This document shows, piece by piece, positions 8,106 to 17,945 of a DNA stretch of 64,000 bases. Location of the stretch: assembly GCF_002159845.1 (NCBI RefSeq), contig NZ_NFJK01000012.1, forward strand, positions 1 to 64,000, given 5' to 3'. Source of the stretch: Anaeromassilibacillus sp. An250. GTDB lineage: Bacteria > Bacillota > Clostridia > Oscillospirales > Acutalibacteraceae. The notes beneath the pieces were generated by a model. That model searched no databases. It had not been told where the DNA came from and saw only the letters and a list, made by a program, of their open reading frames with translations. The stretch's first letter is position 1. Each line of letters starts with the position of its first letter. The position numbers and the translations under genes are program-made.

Positions 8106-8407
8106 CTTTGCTGTGTGGTAACCAAGCGGGCGCAAGCAGAAATCTGCTTGCGCCCGCTGATATTATGATGTTTGTGCCTACGCGTTTAGAATCCCCAAAG
8201 GCCTACAAATCAGTGCTTCGTGGGCTTGCTTCCGGGCAAATGTATATCTTTATACTTTAGGTGCATATATCGACCCTCTAATTGCGTAGAAATAGTGGTC
8301 AAAAAAGCTTAGTTTTCTCTAAAGCTGTGCTGTTGTTCGCTTCTATAGATTATGATAAAATAAAACAAAGAAGTCTGTTGCTATTTTCCATTCAGGGGGG
8401 ATTTCTA
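8106..8407. other. Intergenic with a strong inverted repeat (8125-8159)
   Basis: This stretch ahead of the GHKL gene has no recognisable gene. It contains agcgggcgcaagcag and its inverted copy around a 5-base loop without a T run, then AT-rich sequence with a good ribosome-binding site (GGGGGG) before 8408. A TTG codon at 8282 is in frame with the GHKL gene but has no ribosome-binding site. Confidence 0.5.
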
Positions 8408-10405
8408 ATGCGGAAGTTTGGAATTAATCTTCGTGGCCGCATCAAAAATTTCAATTTACCAAAGAATCAGCCATTGATTCCTTTGTTTGAAGCCATCGTC
8501 AATTCTATTCATGCAATTGATGAGAGAAAAAAGTTGGGAGAAGACTTTAACGCCTATATAACGATAAAAATAATTCGAAGCAATCAAATGTCTTTTGATG
8601 CAAACGAGTTAGCCCCTATAAGTTCGTTCGAAATAATAGATAATGGCGTGGGTTTTAATGAGGAAAATCTAAATTCCTTTATGGAATCAGATTCGACTTA
8701 TAAAGCGGCTATAGGAGGAAAAGGCGTAGGCAGATTCTCTTGGCTCATTGCTTTTGAAAAGGCAGATATTGAAAGCATTTATTGGGATCGGGACAGTTAC
8801 GTAAAAAGAGAATTTGAGTTTTCTGCGGCAAATTCAGAGATCAACGATACTCTGACAGAATGTCAAGACCAAAAAGATAATCGGACGAGTATTCGTTTGG
8901 AAAACTGTATGGAACCGTACGCAAAAGTGCTTCCAAAACGAGGGCTGACTGTAGCGTTAAGAATTATCCAACACTGTTTAGTGTACTTTATTTCCAGTGA
9001 CTGTCCCAAAATTATTTTGGTAGATGATGATGAAAGTTATGATTTGAATCAGATTTTCCATGAGAAAATCCAGACTGAAGAAAATAGCGTTACCATTGAG
9101 ATTGGAAATGAAACATTTGAGTTGCTTCATGTAAAAGCAGAAGAGAATTCAGTAAATGGCAATAAGCTATACCTATGTGCGCATAATCGTTTGGTTGAAA
9201 CTAAAGAACTGGACAAGTATATTACTGATTTGGACCGTGAAATATACGAAAAAAGCGGTTTTTGGTATATTGGTGTTTTACGGGGTAGCTATTTAGATGA
9301 TAACGTTGATATGAACCGTTTGTCCTTCAATATCCCTGACGGGGGTACTTTAGACAGCTTGGCAAATATCGTAACTATAGATCAGATTATGAAATCCGTA
9401 ATTGTTGAAGTAAGCAAATTTTTGAGTGATTATCTCCAACCCATTGCACAAAATAAAATGAAGCGGATTTCAGATTATGTGACCTATAAAGCTCCGCAAT
9501 TTCGGCACTTGTTGAAATATATGTCAGACGATATAGCACATATTAAGCCCAACTTGAGCGATGATAAGCTTGATGATGAATTGCATCGTATTAAAAGAGA
9601 GTTTGACCGACACACCACGCAGGAAAACGTAAAACTGTTAAGTGATCTGAATAAAGGGGCCATTACGTCCGATGAATACATCGAAAGATTTGGGCAACAA
9701 ATCGAAAAAATCAACAGCGCAAATGGAGCTGCACTTGCTGAATATGTAGCCCACAGAAAAGTGATTCTTGATCTAATGGAGTTTGCTATTCGACGGCAAG
9801 ACGATGGTCGCTTTCAGAAAGAAAGCTTTTTGCATAATCTGATTTACCCAATGCGTACAACGGCCTCCGATATTCCTTACAGCAACCATAATCTTTGGCT
9901 AATCGATGAAAAGCTCGCGTATTGTAGCTATATTTCTTCGGACATCTCCTTTGATAATAATCCGAAAGAAAAGCGTACGGATATTATGGTTCTGGATAAT
10001 CCTGTTGCCGTATCAGATGAAGAAAACCGTGGACGTGAGTACGAGACTATTGTCTTATTTGAGTTGAAACGTCCTATGCGAAACGACTATAGCAACGGCT
10101 CTAATCCTGTAAATCAGTTGTATGAATATGTCACAAAACTCAAAGGAAACAATGTTAAGGATAAAGATGGAAGAATTATTAGAGTTGGTGACAACACACA
10201 GTTTTACTTATATGCAGTATGTGATATCACAAGTACATTGGAACAGGTTCTAACCTTTCATGATTTTACGCAAACTCCTGATAAAATGGGCTACTACAGA
10301 TACCATGAAAAAATGAATGCATATATTGAGATTTTGTCTTATGATAAAATCATCAGCGATGCACAAAAGCGAAATAAAATTCTGTTTGATAAATTGGGCA
10401 TTTAA
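8408..10405 (+). CDS. GHKL ATPase with C-terminal nuclease-like signature (defence candidate)
   Basis: 665-residue protein with a GHKL (Hsp90/MutL/histidine-kinase type) ATP-binding fold. The N box is FEAIVNSIHAID with E28 and N32, G1 is DNGVGF (residues 78-83), and the lid is GGKGVGRFSWL from about 103. The middle (about 380-500) is helical and charged. Near the C-terminus RTDIMVLD (D525) is followed by VLFELKRP (E552, K554), the spacing of a PD-(D/E)xK nuclease core. No signal peptide or membrane segment is seen. The gene is AT-rich and monocistronic, with ATG at 8408 seven bases after GGGGGG, a terminator right after the stop, and an integrative-element stub upstream. GHKL ATPases coupled to nuclease domains are known from phage-conflict systems. 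That role here is inference, and I do not recognise a named system. Confidence 0.75.
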   Translation: MRKFGINLRGRIKNFNLPKNQPLIPLFEAIVNSIHAIDERKKLGEDFNAYITIKIIRSNQMSFDANELAPISSFEIIDNGVGFNEENLNSFMESDSTYKAAIGGKGVGRFSWLIAFEKADIESIYWDRDSYVKREFEFSAANSEINDTLTECQDQKDNRTSIRLENCMEPYAKVLPKRGLTVALRIIQHCLVYFISSDCPKIILVDDDESYDLNQIFHEKIQTEENSVTIEIGNETFELLHVKAEENSVNGNKLYLCAHNRLVETKELDKYITDLDREIYEKSGFWYIGVLRGSYLDDNVDMNRLSFNIPDGGTLDSLANIVTIDQIMKSVIVEVSKFLSDYLQPIAQNKMKRISDYVTYKAPQFRHLLKYMSDDIAHIKPNLSDDKLDDELHRIKREFDRHTTQENVKLLSDLNKGAITSDEYIERFGQQIEKINSANGAALAEYVAHRKVILDLMEFAIRRQDDGRFQKESFLHNLIYPMRTTASDIPYSNHNLWLIDEKLAYCSYISSDISFDNNPKEKRTDIMVLDNPVAVSDEENRGREYETIVLFELKRPMRNDYSNGSNPVNQLYEYVTKLKGNNVKDKDGRIIRVGDNTQFYLYAVCDITSTLEQVLTFHDFTQTPDKMGYYRYHEKMNAYIEILSYDKIISDAQKRNKILFDKLGI

Positions 10406-10440
10406 AAAGGGATGGAAGCTCTAAGCTTCCATCCCTTTTT
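10404..10440 (+). terminator. Terminator of the GHKL gene
   Basis: Perfect stem aaaaagggatggaagct / agcttccatcccttttt immediately after the stop codon, with the T run built into the second arm. Confidence 0.9.
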
Positions 10441-10721
10441 GCACCTGTTTGTCAGCCGTTAAGTTAATTTGTTTCTCGTACTTCCTTATCGGCGTTCACC
10501 CCACCGGAATGCTTTTATTTTTTGTATGCAGAAAAAACATTTCAAATAACAAAACATTCAACTATATGCCCTATAATACATTGACATAATATTATAAAGT
10601 TATATAATAATCATAATAATACAACCACATAATATATTTTATATCGTTATGTGCCATGAGGAGGTGACAGAGTACACGCTAAAAAGAGGATGAAAAAAAG
10701 ATTGGATCAAGGAGGAGAAAA
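10441..10721 (+). other. AT-rich leader region of the GH2 gene
   Basis: No gene is recognised. The region is very AT-rich from 10540 to 10650, so a promoter must lie here, but several TATAAT-like hexamers compete and none has a convincing partner. A strong ribosome-binding site (AAGGAGGAG) precedes the ATG at 10722. Confidence 0.45.
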
Positions 10722-13700
10722 ATGTCAAAGAAAGGATTCTTTGCAAGGCGAGTTACAGCCATGGCCTGTACTGCCGCCTTGCTCGCCAGCAGCATCCCTT
10801 TATCGTGGGTCCAGGCCGTTGCCTACGACAACAACCCTGTAAAAATCCCCCAGTTTTTGATGACGGCAACCGCATCCAGTGAAGAGAGCAGCAGTGACAC
10901 CTGCTATGCGTCCCTGGCCATCGACGGCGATTCCGGGACGATGTGGCATACCCGCTGGAGCACCTCTGCTTCGGCCCCGCACTGGATCTCCGTAGACTTG
11001 GGCCGGAATGTCGAGTTGACAAAGCTGACGTATTTGCCCAGGCAGGACGGGAATTCCAACGGTTATATCCGCGAATATGCGATCTCGGTCAGCGCCGATG
11101 GAAACACCTACACGCCCATTGCAGAGGGCTCCTGGGAAAGCGATATGACCGAAAAAGAAGCGGTCTTCTCCGCGCCCGTTTCCGCCCGCTATGTGCGTCT
11201 GGAAGCGGTAAACGCATCCATGGCCTCCTGCGCGGAGCTGAATTTCTTTGCCGCCGAGAGCGTTTATGCACCGCTGTGGGATCAGCTTGATAACGCATAT
11301 GAGGCAATCGGCCAGGCAGAAGCCGGTGAGGAAATCGGCCAGTATCCCCAGGAACAGATCGATCTCTTCCAGCAAGCGATCGACGAAGCGGAGCTGCAAG
11401 CCGCCTCCCTGCCGGAATCCGACGAAGCGGCCATCCAAGCGGCTGCCGATACACTGTCCGCTGCGATGCATGCTTTTGAGGAATCCCGCAACATGTATGG
11501 CCGGGACGACTTGGAAACCCTGCTCGGGGAGTCCCAATCCCTCCTGGACGGCACGGGGACCGGAACCGAAAACGGTCAAGCGTCCGAAGAGGCCAAAAAC
11601 GCCTTTGCAGCGGCTATCCAAGAAGCTGATGCGGTCTTCCAGGACCAGGCCGCCAATAAAACGCAGATTCACTCTGCCTACGAAGCGCTTGATTCCGCGG
11701 TCGCAGTCTTTCAGGATCACATTGTTACCGATCAAAAATCCCTGGCGGGCGTCTGGGAGCTGAAACTGGGTTCCTATTCCCCAGAGGACGGCACCCTGTC
11801 CGATACCTGTATCCTTCCGGGAACGCTGGACGAAAATAAAAAGGGCAATCGGAATACATCGGTCAACACCAACCATCTGAACCGCAAATACACCTATACC
11901 GGCGATGCGGTCTATCAAAAGAAGGTTTTTATCCCGGAAAACTGGGCAGGAAAACACGTTACGTTCCTGATGGAGCGCACCAAAAATACCCAGGTCTGGG
12001 TGAACGGCCAGGAGCAGACCAACTATAATTCCAACGATACGTTGGGCACGGCACAGGAATACGTCCTGTCGGGCCTGATCCCCGGCCAGGAAAACACCAT
12101 CACGGTGCAGGTGCGCAACACAGATTATCAGGTGGGAACCAATAGCCACATGTTGACGGAAGAGACGGTGACAAACTGGAACGGCATTTTGGGAAAAATT
12201 GAGCTGAAGGCCGTGGACCCTGTCTTTATCCAGGATGTGCGGATCTATCCGGACATTCACGCCAAAACCGCTCTGGCAAAGATCACGCTCTCCAATACGA
12301 CAGGACAGGCGGTCAACGGCAACCTGACCCTCCAGGCGCACAGCTACAACCACGAGGGCGATGTACATACCGTTCCGCAGGCCGTACAGGAATTCTCCCT
12401 GGCCGCGGATGAGACGGAAAAGGAAATCGAAGTCACCTATGCGATGGGCGACGACGTCCGCCTCTGGTCGGAATTTGACCCGTCCATGTATGAGATGACC
12501 ATCTCCCTGGATGCAGAAGGTATGTATTCCGATACCTTTGTCGAAAACTTCGGTATGCGTGAATTTAAGACCTCCGGGACAAAATTCACCATCAATGGGA
12601 CCACCACCTTTATGCGCGGCGAGGGCAATTCCGCCGTCTTCCCATTGACCGGATACCCGTTCATGACCAAGGAGGAGTGGCTCGACTTCTTCTCCACGGC
12701 ACAAGAACTCGGCATCAACTTCTTCCGCTTCCACTCCTGGACGCCTCCGGAGGCAGCGTTCGAAGCGGCCGACGAGCTGGGCATCTACATGCAGCCGGAG
12801 CTCTACGGGTTTGGCGGCACGCCCTTCGGCGACTATTTCAACGAAGAGGCTGTAAGAATTCTCGAATATCTTGCAAATCACCCGTCCTTTGTTATGTTTG
12901 CATGGGGCAATGAGCTCAATACCACCGGCAGCAACCGGGATGGCGCAAACGCGCTCCGCGAGCTCTGCCGCAGCGTGGACGATACCCGCCTGTATGCGGA
13001 GGGCAGCAACAACAACTATTGGGCGCCTTCTCTCAACGAAGGGGACGACTATTGGACCACCTGCAAAACAAGGGCAAATTCCGACCCGTATCATACGCGC
13101 ATTTCGTTCTCCTGGGTGGATGCGGCCTCCGGCGGTGCGTTGGAGTCCATGCAGCCGAACACAACGTTCACCTATCAGCATGCCATTGAAGAGGTGGATA
13201 AGCCCCTGATGAACCACGAGGCGGGCCAGTACCAGGTCCTCCCCCTGTTCGACGAAGAAATCCCCAAGTATGAATCGGGCGTTTTTGAGGCGCGCAACTT
13301 GCAGTATTACCGGGATCTCATGGAGAGCAAAGGCTTGCTTCACATGAACGAGATCTTCTCAAAAGTATCCGCCCGTGTCTCCGCGATCGGTTACCGTGCC
13401 GATATGGAAACCGCGCTGCGCACACCGGATATGGCCGGCTATCAGCTGCTCAGCATCCAGGACTTCCCCGGCCAGGGCACCGCACACGTCGGCATTCTGG
13501 ACAACTTCATGGAAGACAAGCCCGGTGGCTTTACGAAAGAGCAGTATAAGAGCTTTAACGATTCCGTCGTTGTTTTGGCACAGCTTCCGAAGCTGGTCCT
13601 CACCAACTCCGAAGATCTGACGGGAACGATCTCCGTTGTCAACTACGGCCCGGCCGCTTTGGACGGCGTTGTTGGGCAATGGAAACTGACAAATGGCGAT

Positions 13701-16700
13701 ACCGTCCTTGCAGAGGGAACCCTTGACGCGACGGACGTTGCGCAGGGCGGTGTAACAGAGATCGGCGCCTTTACCACCTCCTTGGCGGGCGTGACAGAAG
13801 CGGCAAAGCTAAAGTTGGAGGTCTCCGTGGATTCCATCGGCTCCAACAGCTACGACCTGTGGGTCTATCCCAGCGATCTCAACCCCACAGTGCCTTCGGA
13901 TGTTCTGGTCTCTACCAACATGGACCAGGCAACCCTACAGGCGTTGGAGAACGGCCAAAAAGTCCTCTTCCTGCCGGAGCCCAGCCTGAAAACCATTCCC
14001 GACAGTGTGGCCGTACGCTGGACGACGGACTACTGGAGCAAGATGTTCCACCGCTCGGACCGTGACGCCCACACGATGGGCATGTATGTACAAAACGACC
14101 ACCCGATCTTCCGCTATTTCCCCACGGAATATTTCAACGATTATCAGTGGTTTAATCTGATGAAAGGCTCGCGCGCGGTCGTCCTGGACGATGCTCCGGC
14201 AGATCTGGAACCCCTCGCCTGGAACATTGACCACATGGAGTGGAGCCGGAAGCTAGGCAGCCTGTTTGAAGCAAACGTGGGAGCTGGCAAGTTGGTGGTA
14301 TGCACCTTCGACCTGCTGAACCAGATGGAGGAATACCCCGAAGCAAAGCAGCTCTATTACAGCATCCTTCAGTACATGGCTTCTGATGAATTCCAGCCAG
14401 AGGCCGAACTGACGCCGGAATATCTGACCCAGACCTTTGTGGAAAAGACAAACGTGGACCCGTACGAGACGATTGAAGCAGAATCCTATGCGGAAAGCAG
14501 CGGCAACCTCTGGACGGAAAGCGGCACCGGGGAAACCGGGGAACCCGAAACGGCCTTAGGCGGAATCACCAGCGGCAACTGGGTTCTGTATGAGGATGTG
14601 GACTTTGGCCTCAACGGATGTGCGAAGATCACCATCAATGGCTCCAATAACAACAGTTATTCGCAGATCATCGACGTACGTCTGGATTCCCCCACCGGCG
14701 AACTGGTGACCACGCTGGAATTCCAGCCGACCGGCTCTTGGAGTGAGTACAAGTCCCAGACCTTTGATATTCCCCGCATCTCTGGCCTGCACGATCTTGT
14801 GTTGGTCTTCCAAAATGGTTCCATCGCCTTGAATTCCTTCTGGTTTGAAGAAGGTACCGTGCAGTATATCAGCCCCTATGAGCAGATAAATCCGGAATCC
14901 GCCGCGGGCGATATTGAAATCACGGATATCGACGGCGGAAGCCATGTGATCATGCAGAACTATGTCAGCGCAATCACCGATCAAGTGGAAATCAAATTTA
15001 ACAATGTCGAATTTGGCAGCTATGGCTCCAAAGAAGTGACAATCCAGGGACGAAGCCTCAATGGAGAAGACGTCTATGGGTATCTGCGTTACAACGACAA
15101 CGGGACGGAAAAGACCATTCCCTTTGTCTTTAAGGCTGGCGAAGGCGAGTCCTATGAGCTCTCCTCTGAGACGTTCTTTAAACAAACCGTTCCTGCAAAG
15201 GGGATTATGGGCCCGCAGGATCTTGTCATCGGCTTTGAAAAGGGCACCAGCTTTGACTTTGAGGCACTGGTCTTCACCGGATACGACAGCGCCCCCGTGG
15301 TGAACGAAGATTACGAAAACGCCATGCAGGAGGCCGCCGACATTACTGCGAAGGTTGAGAACCGGCCCCTCCTTTACACGGAAGAAACCTGGAAAATCTT
15401 TGAAGCCGCTTATGAGTCAGCATCCGCAGTGGACATCTATGACAACGATGCTGTAGCGGAAGCGGCTGAACAATTGCAAGCCGCAATTGATGGACTGGTT
15501 CTCACTGGAAGAAGCAAATCCGCCTATACTACCACCTATGCAAGGAATTATGATTCCGTGGACGGCTCTGTCAACTTGGAACGCGGCGAGCCTGATCAGG
15601 TCGTCGGTGGATTCGACAAGGGTGAAATCCTCTACTACGACGGTCTCGACTTTGGCTCAACAGGCGCTTCTAAACTGACCGTCCGTGTGGCAAACGGCCG
15701 CGCCGACACAGAAGAAGAAAAGGAAGCCCTTCTGCGCTTCCGATTCGGAGAGGGCGACAACGAGTTTGTCGACGTCCGAATCGCACAGACCGGCGGATGG
15801 GATGCGGCCCACGATCAAGACTTTACGGTGGAAATCCCGTCTTCCCTTTGGAATGGCGTAAAGGATGTGTCCATTGAACTGGTGGAAGGTGCGGTTGCTT
15901 TCCATTCCTTCACTTTTGAAAAAACTGAAAACACCGAGCCGCAGCTGCTGACGGTACAGTGGAGCGGCAACGCATCGATGAGCGTCGAGGGCGAAGCGGA
16001 GGAAATCATCTCCACAGATGCGATCTATGGCGCGAAGGTACAGCCGGGCGAAGAGTTGACCTTCACCTTCACCCCGACCAAGGGCGCGTTCTCCGGAGCG
16101 CAGCTCAACGGCGAGGACATCAAGTTTGCAGCGGACGGCTGCACGTACACCTTCACGATGCCGGGCGAGAGCACGACCCTGCGCTTCACGTTCACAAGCG
16201 TGGATAAGAGCATCCTGGGCATCGTATTGGAAGAGGCCAACGCGGTGCCGCAGGACGTGATCGACAGCCTGGTGCCGTCTGCCAAGGAATTCTTCGAGAA
16301 CGCCCTGGCAAAGGCACAGGAAGTCTATGACGATGCGGACGCAACCGAAGAAGAAGTCAAAGAGGTTTGGAGCGACCTGCTGGATGCAATGCACCTGTTG
16401 GAATTCGAAGCGGGCGATAAGGAAACCCTGCTGCCGCTGATCAACATTGCAGAGCAGCTGAAAGACATGCTGGATCAGTTCAAGCCGGGCACGACCGAGG
16501 GCTTCGAGGAATCGCTCGACGCAGCGAAAGACGTGTATGCAGAGGAAGACGCCCTGAAGGCGGACGTGGACGAGGCATATGACAACTTGCAGGCAGCGAT
16601 CGACAAGCTGGAAATGCGTGCGGATATGTCCATCCTCCAGAACACGGTGAACGAGGCGAACGGCCTTGACTTGAACAGCTACATCGACGACGAAGCCATG

Positions 16701-17405
16701 GCGGCCTTCAAGACGGTGCTGGCAGAGGCGGAAGAACTACTTCTGAACGCAGACGCAGAGCAGGCCGACGTGGATGCAAAGGCAGTGGAGCTGTCCAATG
16801 CAATGGCAGCCCTGCGGAAGATCCCGAACAAGGATGAGCTGAACAAGCTGATCGCCGAGATGGAGCAGAAGGATCTGGACGGCTACACCGACCGCAGCGT
16901 GGCGGCCTTTAAGGCGGCATTGAGCGTTGCGAAGACGGTTGCCGCGGATGCGAATGCAGACGAGCAGGCGGTCGCAAAGGCATATACCAACCTGGAAGCT
17001 GCCGCGAATAACCTGGTCAAGGCGGAGAAGCCGGGCACGGGCAACAGCGGCAAGGGCAGCACGTCTGCCAACGTTGGCAATGCATACGGCGTAGCGGGTG
17101 TTGTATCCGCAGCCCAGGGCGTGACCAGCCAGAAGGCGTATGTGGTTTCCGACACGACGGTCAACTTCACGTTGAAGAGAGGCAGCGCATACTGCTTCAA
17201 GATGACGGTAGTCAACGGCAACGCCATGACGCCGAGCTTCACGGTCGGCAACGGCGATGTGCTGAAGACGCAGTTCGTGGCGAAGATCGGCAACGACTAC
17301 TATTACAGAGTCTATGCCACCGGCACGCCGGGCCAGAGCACGGGCGTTTACACCACCCTGCCGGGCAATGTAGCCGTGAAACATTGCACGGTTACGATTG
17401 GATAA
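10722..17405 (+). CDS. Giant secreted GH2 glycoside hydrolase with CBM and FIVAR domains
   Basis: 2227 residues. A Sec signal peptide (to about residue 34) is followed by an F5/8-type CBM32 domain (about 45-185), two FIVAR-like helical segments (about 190-340), and a GH2 sugar-binding jelly roll, immunoglobulin-like domain and barrel (about 345-960). The predicted acid/base is E731 in WGNELN and the nucleophile E833 in NHEAGQY, about 100 residues apart as expected for clan GH-A. After the catalytic part come CBM6-like beta-sandwiches (about 1250-1390, 1390-1520 and 1600-1745), an Ig-like repeat, four or five FIVAR repeats, a Gly/Ser linker and the shared C-terminal module (about 2110-2227). 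There is no LPXTG motif or SLH domain. The protein is likely surface-displayed and active on a plant or mucin glycan; the exact substrate cannot be read from the sequence. Confidence 0.88.
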   Translation: MSKKGFFARRVTAMACTAALLASSIPLSWVQAVAYDNNPVKIPQFLMTATASSEESSSDTCYASLAIDGDSGTMWHTRWSTSASAPHWISVDLGRNVELTKLTYLPRQDGNSNGYIREYAISVSADGNTYTPIAEGSWESDMTEKEAVFSAPVSARYVRLEAVNASMASCAELNFFAAESVYAPLWDQLDNAYEAIGQAEAGEEIGQYPQEQIDLFQQAIDEAELQAASLPESDEAAIQAAADTLSAAMHAFEESRNMYGRDDLETLLGESQSLLDGTGTGTENGQASEEAKNAFAAAIQEADAVFQDQAANKTQIHSAYEALDSAVAVFQDHIVTDQKSLAGVWELKLGSYSPEDGTLSDTCILPGTLDENKKGNRNTSVNTNHLNRKYTYTGDAVYQKKVFIPENWAGKHVTFLMERTKNTQVWVNGQEQTNYNSNDTLGTAQEYVLSGLIPGQENTITVQVRNTDYQVGTNSHMLTEETVTNWNGILGKIELKAVDPVFIQDVRIYPDIHAKTALAKITLSNTTGQAVNGNLTLQAHSYNHEGDVHTVPQAVQEFSLAADETEKEIEVTYAMGDDVRLWSEFDPSMYEMTISLDAEGMYSDTFVENFGMREFKTSGTKFTINGTTTFMRGEGNSAVFPLTGYPFMTKEEWLDFFSTAQELGINFFRFHSWTPPEAAFEAADELGIYMQPELYGFGGTPFGDYFNEEAVRILEYLANHPSFVMFAWGNELNTTGSNRDGANALRELCRSVDDTRLYAEGSNNNYWAPSLNEGDDYWTTCKTRANSDPYHTRISFSWVDAASGGALESMQPNTTFTYQHAIEEVDKPLMNHEAGQYQVLPLFDEEIPKYESGVFEARNLQYYRDLMESKGLLHMNEIFSKVSARVSAIGYRADMETALRTPDMAGYQLLSIQDFPGQGTAHVGILDNFMEDKPGGFTKEQYKSFNDSVVVLAQLPKLVLTNSEDLTGTISVVNYGPAALDGVVGQWKLTNGDTVLAEGTLDATDVAQGGVTEIGAFTTSLAGVTEAAKLKLEVSVDSIGSNSYDLWVYPSDLNPTVPSDVLVSTNMDQATLQALENGQKVLFLPEPSLKTIPDSVAVRWTTDYWSKMFHRSDRDAHTMGMYVQNDHPIFRYFPTEYFNDYQWFNLMKGSRAVVLDDAPADLEPLAWNIDHMEWSRKLGSLFEANVGAGKLVVCTFDLLNQMEEYPEAKQLYYSILQYMASDEFQPEAELTPEYLTQTFVEKTNVDPYETIEAESYAESSGNLWTESGTGETGEPETALGGITSGNWVLYEDVDFGLNGCAKITINGSNNNSYSQIIDVRLDSPTGELVTTLEFQPTGSWSEYKSQTFDIPRISGLHDLVLVFQNGSIALNSFWFEEGTVQYISPYEQINPESAAGDIEITDIDGGSHVIMQNYVSAITDQVEIKFNNVEFGSYGSKEVTIQGRSLNGEDVYGYLRYNDNGTEKTIPFVFKAGEGESYELSSETFFKQTVPAKGIMGPQDLVIGFEKGTSFDFEALVFTGYDSAPVVNEDYENAMQEAADITAKVENRPLLYTEETWKIFEAAYESASAVDIYDNDAVAEAAEQLQAAIDGLVLTGRSKSAYTTTYARNYDSVDGSVNLERGEPDQVVGGFDKGEILYYDGLDFGSTGASKLTVRVANGRADTEEEKEALLRFRFGEGDNEFVDVRIAQTGGWDAAHDQDFTVEIPSSLWNGVKDVSIELVEGAVAFHSFTFEKTENTEPQLLTVQWSGNASMSVEGEAEEIISTDAIYGAKVQPGEELTFTFTPTKGAFSGAQLNGEDIKFAADGCTYTFTMPGESTTLRFTFTSVDKSILGIVLEEANAVPQDVIDSLVPSAKEFFENALAKAQEVYDDADATEEEVKEVWSDLLDAMHLLEFEAGDKETLLPLINIAEQLKDMLDQFKPGTTEGFEESLDAAKDVYAEEDALKADVDEAYDNLQAAIDKLEMRADMSILQNTVNEANGLDLNSYIDDEAMAAFKTVLAEAEELLLNADAEQADVDAKAVELSNAMAALRKIPNKDELNKLIAEMEQKDLDGYTDRSVAAFKAALSVAKTVAADANADEQAVAKAYTNLEAAANNLVKAEKPGTGNSGKGSTSANVGNAYGVAGVVSAAQGVTSQKAYVVSDTTVNFTLKRGSAYCFKMTVVNGNAMTPSFTVGNGDVLKTQFVAKIGNDYYYRVYATGTPGQSTGVYTTLPGNVAVKHCTVTIG
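17080..17405 (+). repeat. Copy 1 of the C-terminal module coding segment
   Basis: Encodes NVGNAYG...CTVTIG at the end of the GH2 protein. Closely similar DNA ends the genes at 18391, 49392 and 59010. Copies 1 and 2 face each other across about 1 kb, forming an inverted repeat. Confidence 0.9.
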
Positions 17406-17660
17406 GTGCTTTCTTAGGAAACGCCGTAGGCGCGAAAAGACGCTGTGCGTCCGATTGGCTGATTGCTTCCGTAGGATTTCCCTTGTGGAACGGAACACGC
17501 CATAATTGCGGTTTGCTTCCGTGGTTGCCGCCGTAGGCGCGAAAGACGTTGCACGTCCAGTGAAGCATTGTGCCGTGGCGATTGCGTAAGTGCTTTTGTA
17601 GACGGGCGCCATGCGTCCATTGCATGTAGCTATTGGCGAATCGGAAACGACAAAATAAAA
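17406..17660 (+). repeat. Degenerate tandem copies of surface-gene 3' ends with GC-rich repeats
   Basis: After the true stop (TIG, TAA, then gtgcttt) the same gene-end signature recurs. At 17560-17600 a remnant would read VKHCAVAIA and stop, again followed by gtgctttt. At about 17630-17660 attggcgaatcgg plus an aaaataaaagg tail matches the sequence just past the other giant genes. Between them lie cgccgtaggcgcgaaa repeats (17423-17438 and 17530-17545), whose core cgccgtaggcg is palindromic. These look like leftovers of recombination between gene ends. Confidence 0.75.
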
Positions 17661-17726
17661 GGGGAGGCTTTTCCCTAATAAACAAGTAAGGACCCAATCC
17701 TGGGAGTTCCCGGGATTGGGTCCTTC
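17661..17726 (+). terminator. Terminator downstream of the GH2 gene
   Basis: Stem aaggacccaatcc...ggattgggtcctt (17688-17724) followed by TCTATATTT. The same terminator, with near-identical flanks, stands downstream of the GH97 gene at 49316-49353. Confidence 0.85.
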
Positions 17727-17945
17727 TATATTTGATGTTTCTATTGCTCACGTGTGTTGCTGCGGAGCTGTGTGTTTTGTCTTTATGAAGATTTGCTTGC
17801 TTCTGTAGGGCTTTGCCCTATGGAGCGGAAAGCAAACTCTTTGCGGTTTGCTTCCGTAGGGAACGCCGTAGGCGCGAAAGGCACTGTGTGTCCGCTATGC
17901 GTCCTGTGGCCCGCCTTTAGAGAAATGCCTCCAACACGACCGGAT
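17727..17945 (+). repeat. Intergenic repeat block shared with 49095-49310
   Basis: The stretch from tttgatgtttctattgctcac through gcggagctgtgtgttttg, gggctttgccctatggagcgg, gtttgcttccgtagggaacg and ccgtaggcgcgaaaggcac recurs on the opposite strand downstream of the gene at 49392. Small frames in it (peptides with FAPTAFPTEAN) are by-products of the repeat and are not annotated as genes. Confidence 0.8.

Noticed and set aside
10800-13343. Minus-strand open frame of about 850 codons opposite the GH2 gene
   Set aside because: Shadow of the GH2 coding sequence; no domain or start site.
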